From: Streptomyces caelestis
GTDB lineage: Bacteria > Actinomycetota > Actinomycetes > Streptomycetales > Streptomycetaceae
DNA length: 64,000 bases
NCBI RefSeq assembly: GCF_001279005.1
Contig: NZ_LGCN01000197.1
Span: forward strand, 1 to 64,000
Direction of reading: 5' to 3'
Shown here one piece after another: positions 37,839 to 48,300 of this stretch. The translations under genes and the position numbers were made by a program. Numbering within the stretch: position 1 is the stretch's first letter; each line of letters starts with the position of its first letter. Under the pieces are notes generated by a model. It was not told the DNA's origin and did no database searches. It was given only the letters and a program-made list of their open reading frames with translations.

Positions 37839-38696
37839 GTGAGTGACGAAGTGCAGCCAGGGTGCGTGCGGGTCCGGTTGGACCTTTCCTATGACGGGAC
37901 CGAATTCTCCGGGTGGGCCAAACAGGCCGGCGGGCGGCGGACCGTGCAGGGGGAGATCGAGGACGCCCTGCGGACCGTGACGCGGTCCGGGGGGACGACG
38001 TACGAGCTGACCGTGGCGGGGCGGACCGACGCCGGTGTGCACGCGCGGGGTCAGGTCGCGCACGTGGACCTGCCCCGCGAGGTGTGGGCCGAGCACCACA
38101 CGAAGCTGCTCAAGCGGCTCGCCGGGCGGTTGCCGAGGGACGTACGGGTGTGGGCGCTCAGGGAGGCGCCCAGCGGCTTCGACGCCCGGTTCTCCGCGAT
38201 CTGGCGGCGCTACGCCTACCGCGTCACCGACAACCCCGGCGGGGTGGACCCGCTGCTGCGCGGGCACGTGCTGTGGCACGACTGGCCGCTCGACGTCGAC
38301 GCCATGAACGAGGCGGCCCGCGATCTGCTGGGGGAGCACGACTTCGCCGCGTACTGCAAGAAGCGGGAGGGGGCCACGACCATCCGGACCCTCCAGGAGC
38401 TGAGCCTGGTGCGCGGCGAGGACGGGATCGTCACCGCCACCGTCCGGGCCGACGCCTTCTGCCACAACATGGTCCGCTCGCTGATCGGCGCGCTGCTGTT
38501 CGTCGGCGACGGCCACCGTCCGCCCGACTGGCCGGGCAAGGTGCTGGCGGCGGGCGTACGGGACTCGGCCGTCCACGTCGTACGCCCGCACGGCCTGACC
38601 CTGGAGGAGGTCGGCTACCCGGCCGACGAACTCCTCGCCGCCCGCAGCAAGGAGGCCCGCAACAAGCGGTCGCTCCCGACGGCCGGCTGCTGCTGA
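37839..38696 (+). CDS. truA: tRNA pseudouridine(38-40) synthase
   Basis: A 285-residue TruA. The catalytic Asp is in [28 protein letters not shown] and the C-terminal [14 protein letters not shown] are hallmarks. It modifies U38-U40 of tRNA anticodon stems. The start is GTG 37839; it lies 27 nt beyond the alpha operon terminator, so it may have its own promoter. Confidence 0.95.
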   Translation: MSDEVQPGCVRVRLDLSYDGTEFSGWAKQAGGRRTVQGEIEDALRTVTRSGGTTYELTVAGRTDAGVHARGQVAHVDLPREVWAEHHTKLLKRLAGRLPRDVRVWALREAPSGFDARFSAIWRRYAYRVTDNPGGVDPLLRGHVLWHDWPLDVDAMNEAARDLLGEHDFAAYCKKREGATTIRTLQELSLVRGEDGIVTATVRADAFCHNMVRSLIGALLFVGDGHRPPDWPGKVLAAGVRDSAVHVVRPHGLTLEEVGYPADELLAARSKEARNKRSLPTAGCC

Positions 38697-38730
38697 ACCG
38701 GGGCGGGCCGCTCAGTCCTCCGCCCAGGCG

Positions 38731-39333
38731 GTGAGCAGGCCGCTCACGGCAGCCGCGGGCTCGTCGGCGGACTGGGCCCGGGTCATGCCCGAGGCCTGGA
38801 AGAAGGGCGTCGAGAACAGGCCGGCGCGGTCCGTGCCGCTGCTGTGGGCGTACACGCCGCTGCTCGCCTTCACGGTCGCCCACTACCTGGTGTCGCTCCG
38901 GGTGAACGGCTTCACCCGTGACTTCGACATCGCGCAGGCGGACTGGCGGTTCGCCCTCTGGCCCGACTCCTCGAAGACGGTCCGGATCATCGAGCCCCAC
39001 GTGAACTCCCGCGGCCGCTACCTCGGTTCCACGCCCGAGGCGCCCCTCTACTCCTTCCGTGAGAAGACCACGCACCGCCAGTGGCAGAGCGTCTTCGGCA
39101 TGGAGTACACGGACGGGAAGGGCGAGTACTCCGCCGGGGACGCCGCCTACCGGGCGGCGCTGCGCGACGGCGCGTTCGACCTGATCGTCCTCGACGGGCT
39201 CACCGACCCCCGGGTGGACGACGTCATCGCGGGCGCGGTCAGGGGCAATCCGCACTACCGGCTCCTGGCGAACCTGCCGTTCCGCAACTCCGCCGGCACC
39301 GGCGAGTACCGCATCCGGGTCAAGACCTCGTGA
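38731..39333 (+). pseudogene. Truncated GT39-like membrane protein remnant
   Basis: A 200-residue frame that reads as the C-terminal end of a GT39 mannosyltransferase-type membrane protein. One hydrophobic segment (LLWAYTPLLAFTVAHYLV) precedes a soluble domain with PLYSFREKTTHRQW, AALRDGAFDLIVLDGLTDP and HYRLLANLPF (each quoted separately), the pattern of GT39 C-terminal domains. The catalytic DE-containing N-terminal half and about eight membrane segments are missing. Upstream of the homology the frame is not protein-like. Either a decayed gene or a domain kept on its own; the former is more likely. Confidence 0.5.
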
Positions 39334-39468
39334 GCGGGGGCCGCTCCCGCGTCGGGAAGGGCCGTACGCACGCGGCTCACCGCCACCGCGGTCGTCCGGG
39401 CGCCGCGGTGTCCGCCGAAGGCGACGCTCCGGCCGCGTCCGGGGCGCGGACGGACGGGCCGGCGGCGG

Positions 39469-40356
39469 TTACTCGTTCGCCGCCGCCGACGCCTGGGCCA
39501 CGCCCCGGCGGCGGATCTGGCGGAACGTGAACTCCTGCAGGTCGTCGCCGGTGGTGAAGACGGCCGTGTCCTTCGTCGTCACGTCCTTGCCGGCGGTGAA
39601 GCCGGCGATGGTGAAGTAGGCGTAGCGGCCGTAGGAGTTGGTGGTGGAGCGGCAGACCGCGCCGGAGCAGAAGTCCTTGACGCCGCCGCCCGACAGCGAC
39701 TTGACGATGCTCTTCTCGTCGGCCTGCTGCTTGGCCTTCGTCGCCCGGGCCTCGGTGTCGAAGACGGCCACGCCGACCGTCACCGCCATGTCGTCCTTGG
39801 TGTACGTGACCCGGATCAGACGGGTGCAGCCGTTGTCGTCCAGGACCTTCGGGAGCGTGGACTTCGCGGCCGAGGCGCAGTTCCCGGTGTCCGCCGTCGG
39901 GCCCTTCTTGTACACCGTCTCACCCATGGTCAGCTGGGTGCCGGGGAAGAGGACGTCGGGGCTCAGCGGGGCCTTGTCCTTCTTCGCGCTGGCGATGAAG
40001 TCCATCGGGTCCAGCGGCGGCGGGGCGCTCGTCGGGGCGAACGACGGGGCCGTGCCCGTGGGGCTCGGGACGGCGATGTCGGAGCCCCCGGGCAGCTGGG
40101 AGGAGGTGCCCGGCGAGGCCTCGTCGCCGCCGTCGGACGAGACGACGGCGACCGCCACGGCCGTGCCCACCGCGATGGCGGCGAGCGCCCCGCCGCCGAT
40201 GAACAGCAGCCGGCGCCGCTTGGCGCGGGCCTCGGAGGCGTCGGCGAGCGCGGCCCAGTCGGGTGACTGGCCGGAGCCGCCGCCGCTCCAGGGCTGCTGG
40301 GAATTCGGTTTCCAGGGATCCCACTGCGGCTGAGGTCCCCCCTGCCCAAGACTCAT
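39469..40356 (-). CDS. Single-pass membrane-anchored protein, unknown function
   Basis: A 295-residue protein. A cytoplasmic N-terminus rich in Gln, Pro and Gly is followed by RRRLLFIGGGALAAIAVG, a single membrane segment (about 48-70) preceded by positive charges. Then comes an extracytoplasmic domain of about 220 residues with two Cys pairs (GNCASAA, NGCTRLIR, FCSGAVC). The domain looks like a secreted sensor or binding domain, but the family is unknown to me. ATG 40356 is chosen because the body starts there. Opposite strand to the surrounding ribosomal genes. Confidence 0.6.
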   Translation of the reverse strand: MSLGQGGPQPQWDPWKPNSQQPWSGGGSGQSPDWAALADASEARAKRRRLLFIGGGALAAIAVGTAVAVAVVSSDGGDEASPGTSSQLPGGSDIAVPSPTGTAPSFAPTSAPPPLDPMDFIASAKKDKAPLSPDVLFPGTQLTMGETVYKKGPTADTGNCASAAKSTLPKVLDDNGCTRLIRVTYTKDDMAVTVGVAVFDTEARATKAKQQADEKSIVKSLSGGGVKDFCSGAVCRSTTNSYGRYAYFTIAGFTAGKDVTTKDTAVFTTGDDLQEFTFRQIRRRGVAQASAAANE

Positions 40357-40430
40357 GGGGCGCATCTTAGACGGGGCCCGGGGCGTGCTGGTCCGCCTCA
40401 ACGGGGCCCGCGGGCCTTAGCGTTGCCGCC

Positions 40431-41627
40431 ATGACGACGGGCAAAAGCGACATCTCCGGGTGGTTGGTGCGCTCCGCGAGCGGGCCCCTGTGGACCGGAC
40501 TCGCGGCGGTGCTGGGGGCGCTGGCGGTGCACACGGTGCTGGTGACCTCGGGCGGAGGGATGGACAACGCGATCGTCGTGGACGCCGGGCGGACCTGGCT
40601 GGCCGGTGGTTCGCCCTATGACGACCGGCGCTTCCTCTATTTTCCGAGCGCGGTCGTGGCCGCCGCCCCACAGGCGCTGCTGCCGCGGTCCGTGCTCGAC
40701 GTGGTCGTACCGGTGGCGGCGGTCCTCGCCCTCGTGCTGGGCTGGGCCTGCGCCCTGCGGCTGCACCGGGTGCCGTTGCGCAGCAGGCTCGCCGTCCTCG
40801 GGCTGCTGGGCCTCGCGGCCGGCTTCGCGCCGTTCGGGCAGCTGGTGCGGCTGGGCAACTGGACGGTGACGGCCGTGCTGGCGCTGCCGCTGTGCCTGCT
40901 GCTGGCGAGCCGGGGCCGGTGGGTCGCGGCGGGCGCGGTCATCGGGGTGGCGGTGGCGCTGAAGCCGCTGCTCGCGCCGATGGCGCTGCTGTTCCTCTTC
41001 GCGCGCCGCTGGGCGGCGCTGGCGGTGCTGGTGCTGGTCCCGGTGGTCGCCTCGGCGGTGGCGGCGCTGTTCCTGCCGGACCCCACGGGCTTCCTCACCC
41101 GCACCCTGCCGTTCCTGCTGAGCGGCCACGACGCCTTCATGCGGCTCTACGAGGCCGAGCCGGCGGCCGTGCTGCCCCGGCTCGGCGTGCCCGGGGCCGT
41201 GGCCACGGCGCTCGCGCTGCTCGCTGCCGCCGTGGGAGTGGGGTGCGCGTACCGGCGCTGGCGCGGGCCGGGTCCGGCGGAGCCGCGGCTGGCGGAGACG
41301 TCCGCGGGGCTGATGCTCTCGGCGTTCCTGGTGTCGCGCCCCTCTTACGACCACTACCTCCTGGTGGTCCTGCCGCCGCTGCTCGCCGGCCTGCCGTACG
41401 CCGGGGCGGCGGCGCGGCGGCCCTGGTTCTGGCTCGCCCTGGTGCCGCAGCTGCCGGGGGTGACCTGGCCGTGGCTGGAGTCGGGCAGGCGCCGGGCCTT
41501 CCGCGACTCCTTCACGCTGTGCGCGCTGGCGGCGACGGTCGCCCGTCACTGCGTACGGGGGACGCGGGAGGCGGCCCGCCCGGGTGGGGCGGCGGGGGAG
41601 CGGCGCACGGCCGTAGAATCGGCGTAG
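40431..41627 (+). CDS. GT87/DUF2029 polyprenol mannosyltransferase-like protein
   Basis: A 398-residue integral membrane glycosyltransferase of the GT87 type (DUF2029), related to mycobacterial PimE. About ten hydrophobic segments are visible. The early Asp after segment 1 (VVDAGRTWL with GGSPYDD) and the VALKPLLAP segment are family features. It probably transfers mannose from polyprenyl phosphate to lipid or glycoprotein in the membrane. Divergent from the membrane-anchored protein, and directly before the rplM promoter. Confidence 0.68.
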   Translation: MTTGKSDISGWLVRSASGPLWTGLAAVLGALAVHTVLVTSGGGMDNAIVVDAGRTWLAGGSPYDDRRFLYFPSAVVAAAPQALLPRSVLDVVVPVAAVLALVLGWACALRLHRVPLRSRLAVLGLLGLAAGFAPFGQLVRLGNWTVTAVLALPLCLLLASRGRWVAAGAVIGVAVALKPLLAPMALLFLFARRWAALAVLVLVPVVASAVAALFLPDPTGFLTRTLPFLLSGHDAFMRLYEAEPAAVLPRLGVPGAVATALALLAAAVGVGCAYRRWRGPGPAEPRLAETSAGLMLSAFLVSRPSYDHYLLVVLPPLLAGLPYAGAAARRPWFWLALVPQLPGVTWPWLESGRRRAFRDSFTLCALAATVARHCVRGTREAARPGGAAGERRTAVESA

Positions 41628-41648
41628 CCCCTCGCGGACGGGGTCGTT

Positions 41649-41678
41649 TTGACCCGTCCGGCCGACGATGGGTATCCT
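41649..41678 (+). promoter_or_regulatory. rplM: rplM-rpsI promoter
   Basis: TTGACC (41649-41654), an 18-nt spacer, and TATCCT (41673-41678): the best SigA-type promoter in the window. It leaves a leader of about 175 nt before rplM. Confidence 0.65.
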
Positions 41679-41860
41679 GCATTTTCGTTGTGTGTAGTGG
41701 CTTACTCATTCTCACGTGAGGGGCCCTTACACCGGTCCACCGGGCCGATGACCAGCGACCAGCACGCGGTTTGCGTCACCGCTGTGCGGTCAGGGCTGTC
41801 GTGATCGTCTTCGGTGACCTTGTCAGGACTCATTCACTGAAGAAGCGAAGGCTACGAACC

Positions 41861-42304
41861 GTGCGTACGTACAGCCCCAAGCCCGGCGATGTGACGCGCC
41901 AGTGGCACGTCATCGACGCTCAGGACGTCGTCCTGGGTCGTCTGGCCTCCACTGCGGCCTCCATCCTGCGCGGCAAGCACAAGCCGATCTACGCGCCCCA
42001 CGTCGACACCGGTGACTTCGTCATCATCATCAACGCGGACAAGGTGCACCTCTCCGGCAACAAGCGGACCCAGAAGATGGCGTACCGCCACTCGGGTTAC
42101 CCGGGTGGTCTGCGCTCCGTCCGCTACGACGAGCTGCTCGACAAGAACCCCGAGAAGGCCATCGAGAAGGCCGTCAAGGGCATGCTCCCCAAGAACACCC
42201 TGGGCCGTCAGATGCTCTCGAAGCTGAAGGTCTACTCGGGCGACCAGCACCCGCACGCTGCCCAGCAGCCGGTGCCGTTCGAGATCACCCAGGTCGCGCA
42301 GTAA
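41861..42304 (+). CDS. rplM: Ribosomal protein L13
   Basis: A 147-residue L13, an early 50S assembly protein. GTG 41861 ([27 protein letters not shown]) is the family start; the frame is open upstream without homology. Followed by rpsI 42 nt later, the usual pair. Confidence 0.97.
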   Translation: MRTYSPKPGDVTRQWHVIDAQDVVLGRLASTAASILRGKHKPIYAPHVDTGDFVIIINADKVHLSGNKRTQKMAYRHSGYPGGLRSVRYDELLDKNPEKAIEKAVKGMLPKNTLGRQMLSKLKVYSGDQHPHAAQQPVPFEITQVAQ

Positions 42305-42346
42305 GTCCGGCCACCCCCTAAGACTGAAGAGAATCTGAGGAGAATC

Positions 42347-42859
42347 GTGGCCGAGACCACTGCCGAGCAGCCGCTCGAAGAGCTTGACATCGACAGCTAC
42401 ACCACCGAGTCCGAGGTGCCCGTCGAGGGCGAGTACACCTCGGAGTCCATGGCCTCCCGCTTCGGCGAGCCCCAGCCGGCCGCCGGCCTGGGCCGTCGCA
42501 AGAACGCCATCGCCCGCGTCCGGATCGTCCCGGGCTCCGGCAAGTGGAAGATCAACGGTCGCACCCTCGAGGACTACTTCCCGAACAAGGTGCACCAGCA
42601 GGAAGTCAACGAGCCCTTCAAGGTGCTCGAGCTCGAAGGCCGCTACGACGTCATCGCCCGCATCGCGGGTGGCGGTGTCTCCGGTCAGGCCGGTGCGCTC
42701 CGTCTCGGTGTCGCCCGTGCGCTGAACGAGGCGGACGTCGACAACAACCGCGGCCCGCTGAAGAAGGCCGGCTTCCTCAAGCGCGACGACCGTGCGGTCG
42801 AGCGCAAGAAGGCCGGTCTGAAGAAGGCCCGTAAGGCCCCGCAGTACAGCAAGCGCTGA
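42347..42859 (+). CDS. rpsI: Ribosomal protein S9
   Basis: A 170-residue S9. The conserved core begins near residue 45 ([19 protein letters not shown]). The first 45 residues are an acidic extension ([19 protein letters not shown]) typical of Streptomyces S9. The C-terminus [12 protein letters not shown] reaches the P-site tRNA. GTG start with AGGAG upstream. Confidence 0.97.
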   Translation: MAETTAEQPLEELDIDSYTTESEVPVEGEYTSESMASRFGEPQPAAGLGRRKNAIARVRIVPGSGKWKINGRTLEDYFPNKVHQQEVNEPFKVLELEGRYDVIARIAGGGVSGQAGALRLGVARALNEADVDNNRGPLKKAGFLKRDDRAVERKKAGLKKARKAPQYSKR

Positions 42860-42884
42860 TCTCGCAGGCGCTCGCGCGTACTCC

Positions 42885-42930
42885 GAACGCCCCGGCGGCA
42901 CGCCACAGTGCTGTCGGGGCGTTCGTTTAT
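42885..42930 (+). terminator. rpsI terminator
   Basis: A 10-bp stem, GAACGCCCCG/CGGGGCGTTC, with a 20-nt inner loop that can pair further (GCAC/GTGC), followed by GTTTATT. A clear intrinsic terminator of rplM-rpsI. Confidence 0.75.
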
Positions 42931-43162
42931 TCACTGCTGTGGGCGTATAACGGCACAAGGCCCTCAAAGGCTCATGTGATCGGATGGTCGGATATCGTCG
43001 CTGGGGCGTATGTCCGCGGATGCGGAGCCGCACGCGCGTCGCGACCGTCGAACACCTCACCAGCACCGTCAGCGGCGCGACCGTCGACCGCGCGGACGGG
43101 CCCGGCGCCCCGGCACGGCCTCGGCGACGGCTTTCGATACTGACGCACCCTCAGGAGGACAA

Positions 43163-44521
43163 GTGGGACGACTCTTCGGCACGGACGGCGTGCGCGGTGT
43201 CGCCAACGCGGACCTGACGGCGGAGATGACGCTCGGGCTGTCCGTCGCCGCCGCGCACGTACTGGCCGAGGCGGGCACGTTCGAGGGACACCGGCCCACC
43301 GCCGTGGTCGGACGTGACCCACGCGCGTCCGGGGAGTTCCTGGAGGCCGCCGTCGTCGCGGGCCTCGCCAGCGCGGGCGTGGACGTCCTGCGGGTCGGCG
43401 TGCTGCCGACGCCGGCGGTGGCGTACCTCACCGGTGCGCTCGGCGCCGACCTCGGCGTCATGCTCTCCGCGAGCCACAACGCCATGCCGGACAACGGCAT
43501 CAAGTTCTTCGCCCGCGGCGGTCACAAGCTCGCCGACGAGCTGGAGGACCGGATCGAGTCCGTGTACGAGGAGCACCGCACCGGCGCCCCCTGGGACCGC
43601 CCGACCGGCGCCGGCGTCGGCCGCGTGCGCGACTACGAGGAGGGGCTCGACCGTTACGTCGCCCACCTCGTCGGCGCCCTTCCGAACCGGCTGGACGGTC
43701 TGAAGATCGTCCTCGACGAGGCGCACGGCGCCGCCGCGAAGGTCTCCCCGGAGGCGTTCACCCGGGCCGGGGCCGAGGTCGTCACCATCGGCGCCGACCC
43801 GGACGGGCTCAACATCAACGACGGCTGCGGCTCGACCCACCTCGGCCGGCTGAAGGCCGCGGTCGTCGAGCACGGGGCCGCGCTGGGCATCGCGCACGAC
43901 GGCGACGCCGACCGGTGCCTGGCCGTGGACCACACCGGCGCGGAGGTCGACGGCGACCAGATCCTCGCCGTGCTCGCGCTGGCGATGCGGGAGCGTTCCG
44001 CGCTGCGCTCCGACACCGTCGTCGCGACCGTGATGTCCAACCTCGGCTTCAAGCTCGCCATGGAACGCGAGGGCATCCGGCTCGTCCAGACCGCGGTCGG
44101 CGACCGCTACGTGCTGGAGGAGATGAAGGAGAAGGACTACGCCCTCGGCGGCGAGCAGTCCGGCCACGTCATCGTCCTCGACCACGCGACGACCGGCGAC
44201 GGCACGCTCACCGGCCTGCTGCTCGCGGCGCGGGTCGCCCGGACCGGCCGTACGCTGCGGGACCTGGCCTCGGTGATGGAGCGCCTCCCGCAGGTCCTCG
44301 TCAACGTGCCGGACGTGGACAAGTCCCGCGTGAAGACCTCCGCGGAACTCGCCACGGCCGTCACCGAGGCCGAGCGCGAGCTGGGGGAGACGGGCCGCGT
44401 GCTCCTCCGCCCCTCGGGCACGGAACCGCTGGTCCGCGTCATGGTCGAGGCCGCGGACATCGACCAGGCCCGCTCGGTGGCGAGCCGCCTGGCGGACGCG
44501 GTGAAGTCGGCGCTGGGGTAG
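43163..44521 (+). CDS. glmM: Phosphoglucosamine mutase
   Basis: A 452-residue GlmM converting glucosamine-6-P to glucosamine-1-P for UDP-GlcNAc and peptidoglycan. The phosphoserine loop is LSASHN, the metal loop DGDADRC, the substrate loop GGEQSGH and the phosphate-binding RPSGTEP. GTG 43163 ([12 protein letters not shown]) has AGGAGG 4 nt upstream. The partner glmS is about 9 kb downstream. Confidence 0.97.
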   Translation: MGRLFGTDGVRGVANADLTAEMTLGLSVAAAHVLAEAGTFEGHRPTAVVGRDPRASGEFLEAAVVAGLASAGVDVLRVGVLPTPAVAYLTGALGADLGVMLSASHNAMPDNGIKFFARGGHKLADELEDRIESVYEEHRTGAPWDRPTGAGVGRVRDYEEGLDRYVAHLVGALPNRLDGLKIVLDEAHGAAAKVSPEAFTRAGAEVVTIGADPDGLNINDGCGSTHLGRLKAAVVEHGAALGIAHDGDADRCLAVDHTGAEVDGDQILAVLALAMRERSALRSDTVVATVMSNLGFKLAMEREGIRLVQTAVGDRYVLEEMKEKDYALGGEQSGHVIVLDHATTGDGTLTGLLLAARVARTGRTLRDLASVMERLPQVLVNVPDVDKSRVKTSAELATAVTEAERELGETGRVLLRPSGTEPLVRVMVEAADIDQARSVASRLADAVKSALG

Positions 44522-44540
44522 ACGCGCAGAGTGTTCCGAC

Positions 44541-44588
44541 TCGGCCCGGTGGAACGGGGCAGGTGATCTCCCCGTTCCACCGGGCCGG
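44541..44588. terminator. Bidirectional terminator after glmM
   Basis: An 18-bp perfect stem (CGGCCCGGTGGAACGGGG and its complement) with a 10-nt loop, followed by GGTTTCGT. It can end both glmM and, from the other side, the immunity gene. Confidence 0.8.
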
Positions 44589-44601
44589 TTTCGTCCCGTG
44601 A

Positions 44602-45345
44602 CTAGATCTGCCGGTCCCCTTGCCAGGTGACCGACGTCATCGCGGCGAGACCTCCGTGGGCCAAGCCCTTGTAGGTCACGGTCCGGGCGGGGCCGAGTTC
44701 GTGCGCGACCTGTTGGGCCAGCTCCATCCCCTGGTGGAACAACCTCTGCCACACGGTGTCGTACTTCCCCTCTTCCCGGTCTCGCAGGTCCAGGTTCAGG
44801 GTGGTGTCGATCTCGTCCGCCCAGGCGCGGAGCGAGGAGACGAGTCCGTCGGACAGGTCCAGGGCTGCGGCGGGGTCGTCGGGAAAGAAGTCACCGAAGC
44901 CGTCCGAGCGGAGTGGAGCGAATTTGTACTCGCCTTCGACCGTGATGTGGACGGGGTGCGGTGGCGCGTTGTGTTCGTCGCGTTCCCAATGCAGGCGGTC
45001 ACAGCCCCAGCACACCCACGTCGCCGTCCGGTGGCGCTCGTCCCGGTAACGCACCACCCATGACGGTCCGAGTCGCCGAGCCAGACGCCGGGCGATCACC
45101 AAGCCTTGCTCGGCGTGCTTACGCAGGTCCGGCCGGGAGGCGAAGCCCTCTGACGGGCGGGACAGCGACCAGGAGCGCAGCGTGTCGGCCAAGTCGTCGG
45201 GCAGGTCCAGCCGGCCGTCGTCCAGGGAGACCCCAAGGGTGAAGGCACCGAGGTCGTCGTGGACACCGCCGTCCTGCGGCTCGTACAACGGAGACGGCTC
45301 GCCCCGGGCGTGCACGAGGACGTGCCGCGGTTCTTCGAGGGTCAT
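44602..45345 (-). CDS. Putative immunity protein to adjacent toxin
   Basis: A 247-residue soluble, acidic protein of no family I recognise. It has GFASRPDLRKHAEQGLVIARRLA near the middle, and a C-terminal repeat of the same theme (LFHQGMELAQQVAHELGP). So it seems to be two related halves, each carrying an ELGP/RLGP-helix followed by a short beta stretch (WVVRYRDER, RTVTYKG). The start overlaps the stop of the large toxin by 4 nt (ATGA), the usual arrangement for an immunity gene in polymorphic toxin loci. Function inferred from position. Confidence 0.55.
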   Translation of the reverse strand: MTLEEPRHVLVHARGEPSPLYEPQDGGVHDDLGAFTLGVSLDDGRLDLPDDLADTLRSWSLSRPSEGFASRPDLRKHAEQGLVIARRLARRLGPSWVVRYRDERHRTATWVCWGCDRLHWERDEHNAPPHPVHITVEGEYKFAPLRSDGFGDFFPDDPAAALDLSDGLVSSLRAWADEIDTTLNLDLRDREEGKYDTVWQRLFHQGMELAQQVAHELGPARTVTYKGLAHGGLAAMTSVTWQGDRQI

Positions 45346-48300
45346 GCGATGTTCGCTCCGATCACGTATCCGTTGTCGCCCACGCTGACAGCCACGCGTT
45401 GGGTTTTACCCTGGAAGACGACCTCGAAGATCGGCCTCCCGGCCCCCTGGGTGCCGACCCTCGTGCCTTCGGTCAGGGCGGTCTTCACGAGGGCGGGAAT
45501 GTCGTCCACTCGGACTCCCGCGTCCGCGAATTCTCCCGCGTGACGGAAGATGATGTGGGTCAGGCCCGCGTTGACGTTGCCCTTCTCGAGCCAAGCGAGA
45601 GGCACACCGGGTTTGGCGTACTGGATCACCCAGATCGTGTCCGCCTGGTTGAACTTCACACCGGCGTCCTTGAGCTTGTCCAGGAGCTTCGGATCGAGTG
45701 CGCCGCGATGGATCTTGGCTCGTTCCGCCACGCCGAGTGCGATGCGCAGCCCCATTCCTGCCGCGCTCGTGGCGTCACCGACCTGGGCGGCTCCCTTCTC
45801 CCCATAGATCTTCTTCAGGTCCTTGAGTACCTGCGCGGCGTCCTCACCGGTCTTGATGGCCTTCTCGGCCCGTGTGGCGAGCTTGACGGCCTCGGCGAGC
45901 TTGGTTGCGACCGACGGCGGTACGAGGATCGCGGCGGCCCAGGCACAGCTGGACTTGTCGCCGTGGAAGCACTGGAAGGCATCACCCAGCACCAGCTCGT
46001 ACAGGACCGCTCCGACCGTTTCCCCGAAGAGGTTCTGCCAGCCGATCCTGGTGATCTCCTCGAAGGTGAAGTGGTGGGTCCAGTTGTTGGTCTGGTCCTT
46101 CAGCGTCTCCGTGCCGAGGTACTGCGTGTCCTGCTTCGGGCAGCCGCTCTCGGTCGCGGGGACATCGGGGTTGAGGCAGTAGTAGTAGCTGACCGTGACG
46201 TCGACGTGCAGCTCATAGGTGACCGTGCAGCCCTGGAGCGTGTAGACGCACTCGTTGAGCTGTTTGGCCGGTCCCGCCTCGGTGACCTTGTCGACGACGT
46301 AGAACGTGCCGCCGATGCCCGTGCCGGCGCCCGACGCGACCTGTTGGTTGGCCTGTTTGCGTTCGGCGGACTCCGCCGCCTCCTGGGCCTCCTCCGCGTA
46401 CTTCAGGGCGTCCTTCGCGGCCTCCTCCGCCTCAGTGGCGGCGGCGTCCGCGCGGTCGGCGGCCGACCGGGCGTCCCTGGCGGCCTCCTCGGCCTCCGTG
46501 GCGGCCTCGCGGGCGGCCTCCGCGTCGAGCGCGGCCTCGTCGGCGGAGTCGCGGGCGGCCTCGGCGTGGCTCTCGGCGCGGCCCGCGGCCTTGTCGGCGG
46601 CCTCCGCGTCCTCGGTGGCCTGGCGGTCGTACTCGACCGTGCGGGCCAGTGAGGCGGCGGCCTTGGACGCGGCGGTGGCGGCGTCGGCGGCGTAGCCGAG
46701 GGCCTCCTTGGCGTAACCGCGGGCGTCGGCGGCGTGGCCGGCGGCGTTCGCGGCGTGGACGTAGGCCTGCTTCGCGTCGCCCGTCGCCTGGTCGGCGAGG
46801 TTCTTGGCGGCGGAGGCCTCGGCCTGCGCGTTCTTGGCGTGGGCCTCGGCGACGGCCTTCTGCTGCTCGGCGATCGACTTCGACGCCTGGCCCGTCAGCA
46901 CCACCAGGCCGGCGGCCGAGTCGGTGTCGACGTAGGGGGAGCCGAGCTGGATCGCGTCGTTGGCGGGCTTGGCGACCTGCGCGGCGGCGTTGCCGGCGTC
47001 CACCGCGGCCTGGGCGGTGACATGGGCGAATCCCGCCGCCTTCGCCGACGCGACGAGGGCCTTGGCGGCCTCCTTGCTCGCCTCGTTCGCGTGGGTCTTG
47101 GCGGTCTTGGCCTGCTGTTCCGCCTCGTCGGCCAGTTCGACGGCCGTCTTGGCCTCGGAGGCGGCGTGCTTCGCCGCCTTGATGGCGTCCGCCGCGGCAC
47201 TGGTCGCGGTCCTCACCGCGGCGTCGGCCTTCAGCTTCGCCGCCTGGGCGTCGTCCGCGTGCGCGCGGGCCCGCTTGGCGGCGGCCTCGGCGCGGGTCGC
47301 GGCGGCGTCCGCGTCGGCGGCCGCCTTCGTCGCGGCGTCGGCCGCGGAGCGGGCCTTCACCGCGGCGGCCTCGGCGTCATTGGCGTGCCCGTTGGCCGCG
47401 TCGGCCGCGGCCCTCGCCTCCTGGGCGTTGGCGTCGGACTCGTGCGCCTGGGCGTACGCCTCCTTCGCGTCGGCCTTGGCGCGTGCGGCGTCGGCCTTCT
47501 GCTCGGCGTCCCAGGCGTCGTCGCGCAGGTCGCGGGCCTTGTCCTTGGCCTTGACCGCGGCGTCGCGCTTGTCGGACGCCGTGCCCTCGGCCGCCTCGGC
47601 CTTGTCCTTGGCGTCCTTGGCCTTCGTCGCCTCGGCCTCGGCGGTCTTCCGGTGCTCGGCGGCCTCGGCCTGCTTGGCGGCGGCCTTCTTCTTCTCCGCC
47701 TCGGCCGTCTTCTCCTCGGCCTCGGCGGCCAGGCGCTCGGCGCGGGCCTCGGCGGCGGCCGTCTTGGCCTCGCCCTCGGCCTTCAGGGCCTCGGTGAGCT
47801 TGGCCTCCGCGGTCTCCTTGTCCTTCTTGGCGTTGTCCCGGTGCACCTTGGCGGCGTCGGCGGCGGCCTTCGCCTGCAGTTCGGCGGCGTGGGCGGCCTC
47901 CCTGCGGAACTCGGCCTTGGACTGGGCGGCCTGCGCCAGCGCCCGCTGGGCGATGGTCGCGCTGTCGCCGGCGGCCGCGCGGGTGGCGGCCTCGGCGGTC
48001 TCGCCGGCCTTCACCAAGGCCGTCAGCGCCGCCACGACTCCCTTGGTGACCTGCGCCTTCTGCTGGCCGGCCAGCAGACCGCGACCACGCGGCGCACCCT
48101 TGGCGTCGGCGATGGTGTAGGCGGCCTGGGTGGCGGTGTCCGAAGAAGTGGCGGCCGTCTTGGCGAGCTCCAGCTGCGCCTTGATGACGGCGAGCTGCTT
48201 TTTGGCCTGAGCCTGGGCGTCGGTGACACCCTTTTTCGCCTTGTCGAACTGCGCCTTGTCCGGATAGAAGAGGCTGTCGGTGCCCTGGTGGCCGGACGGC

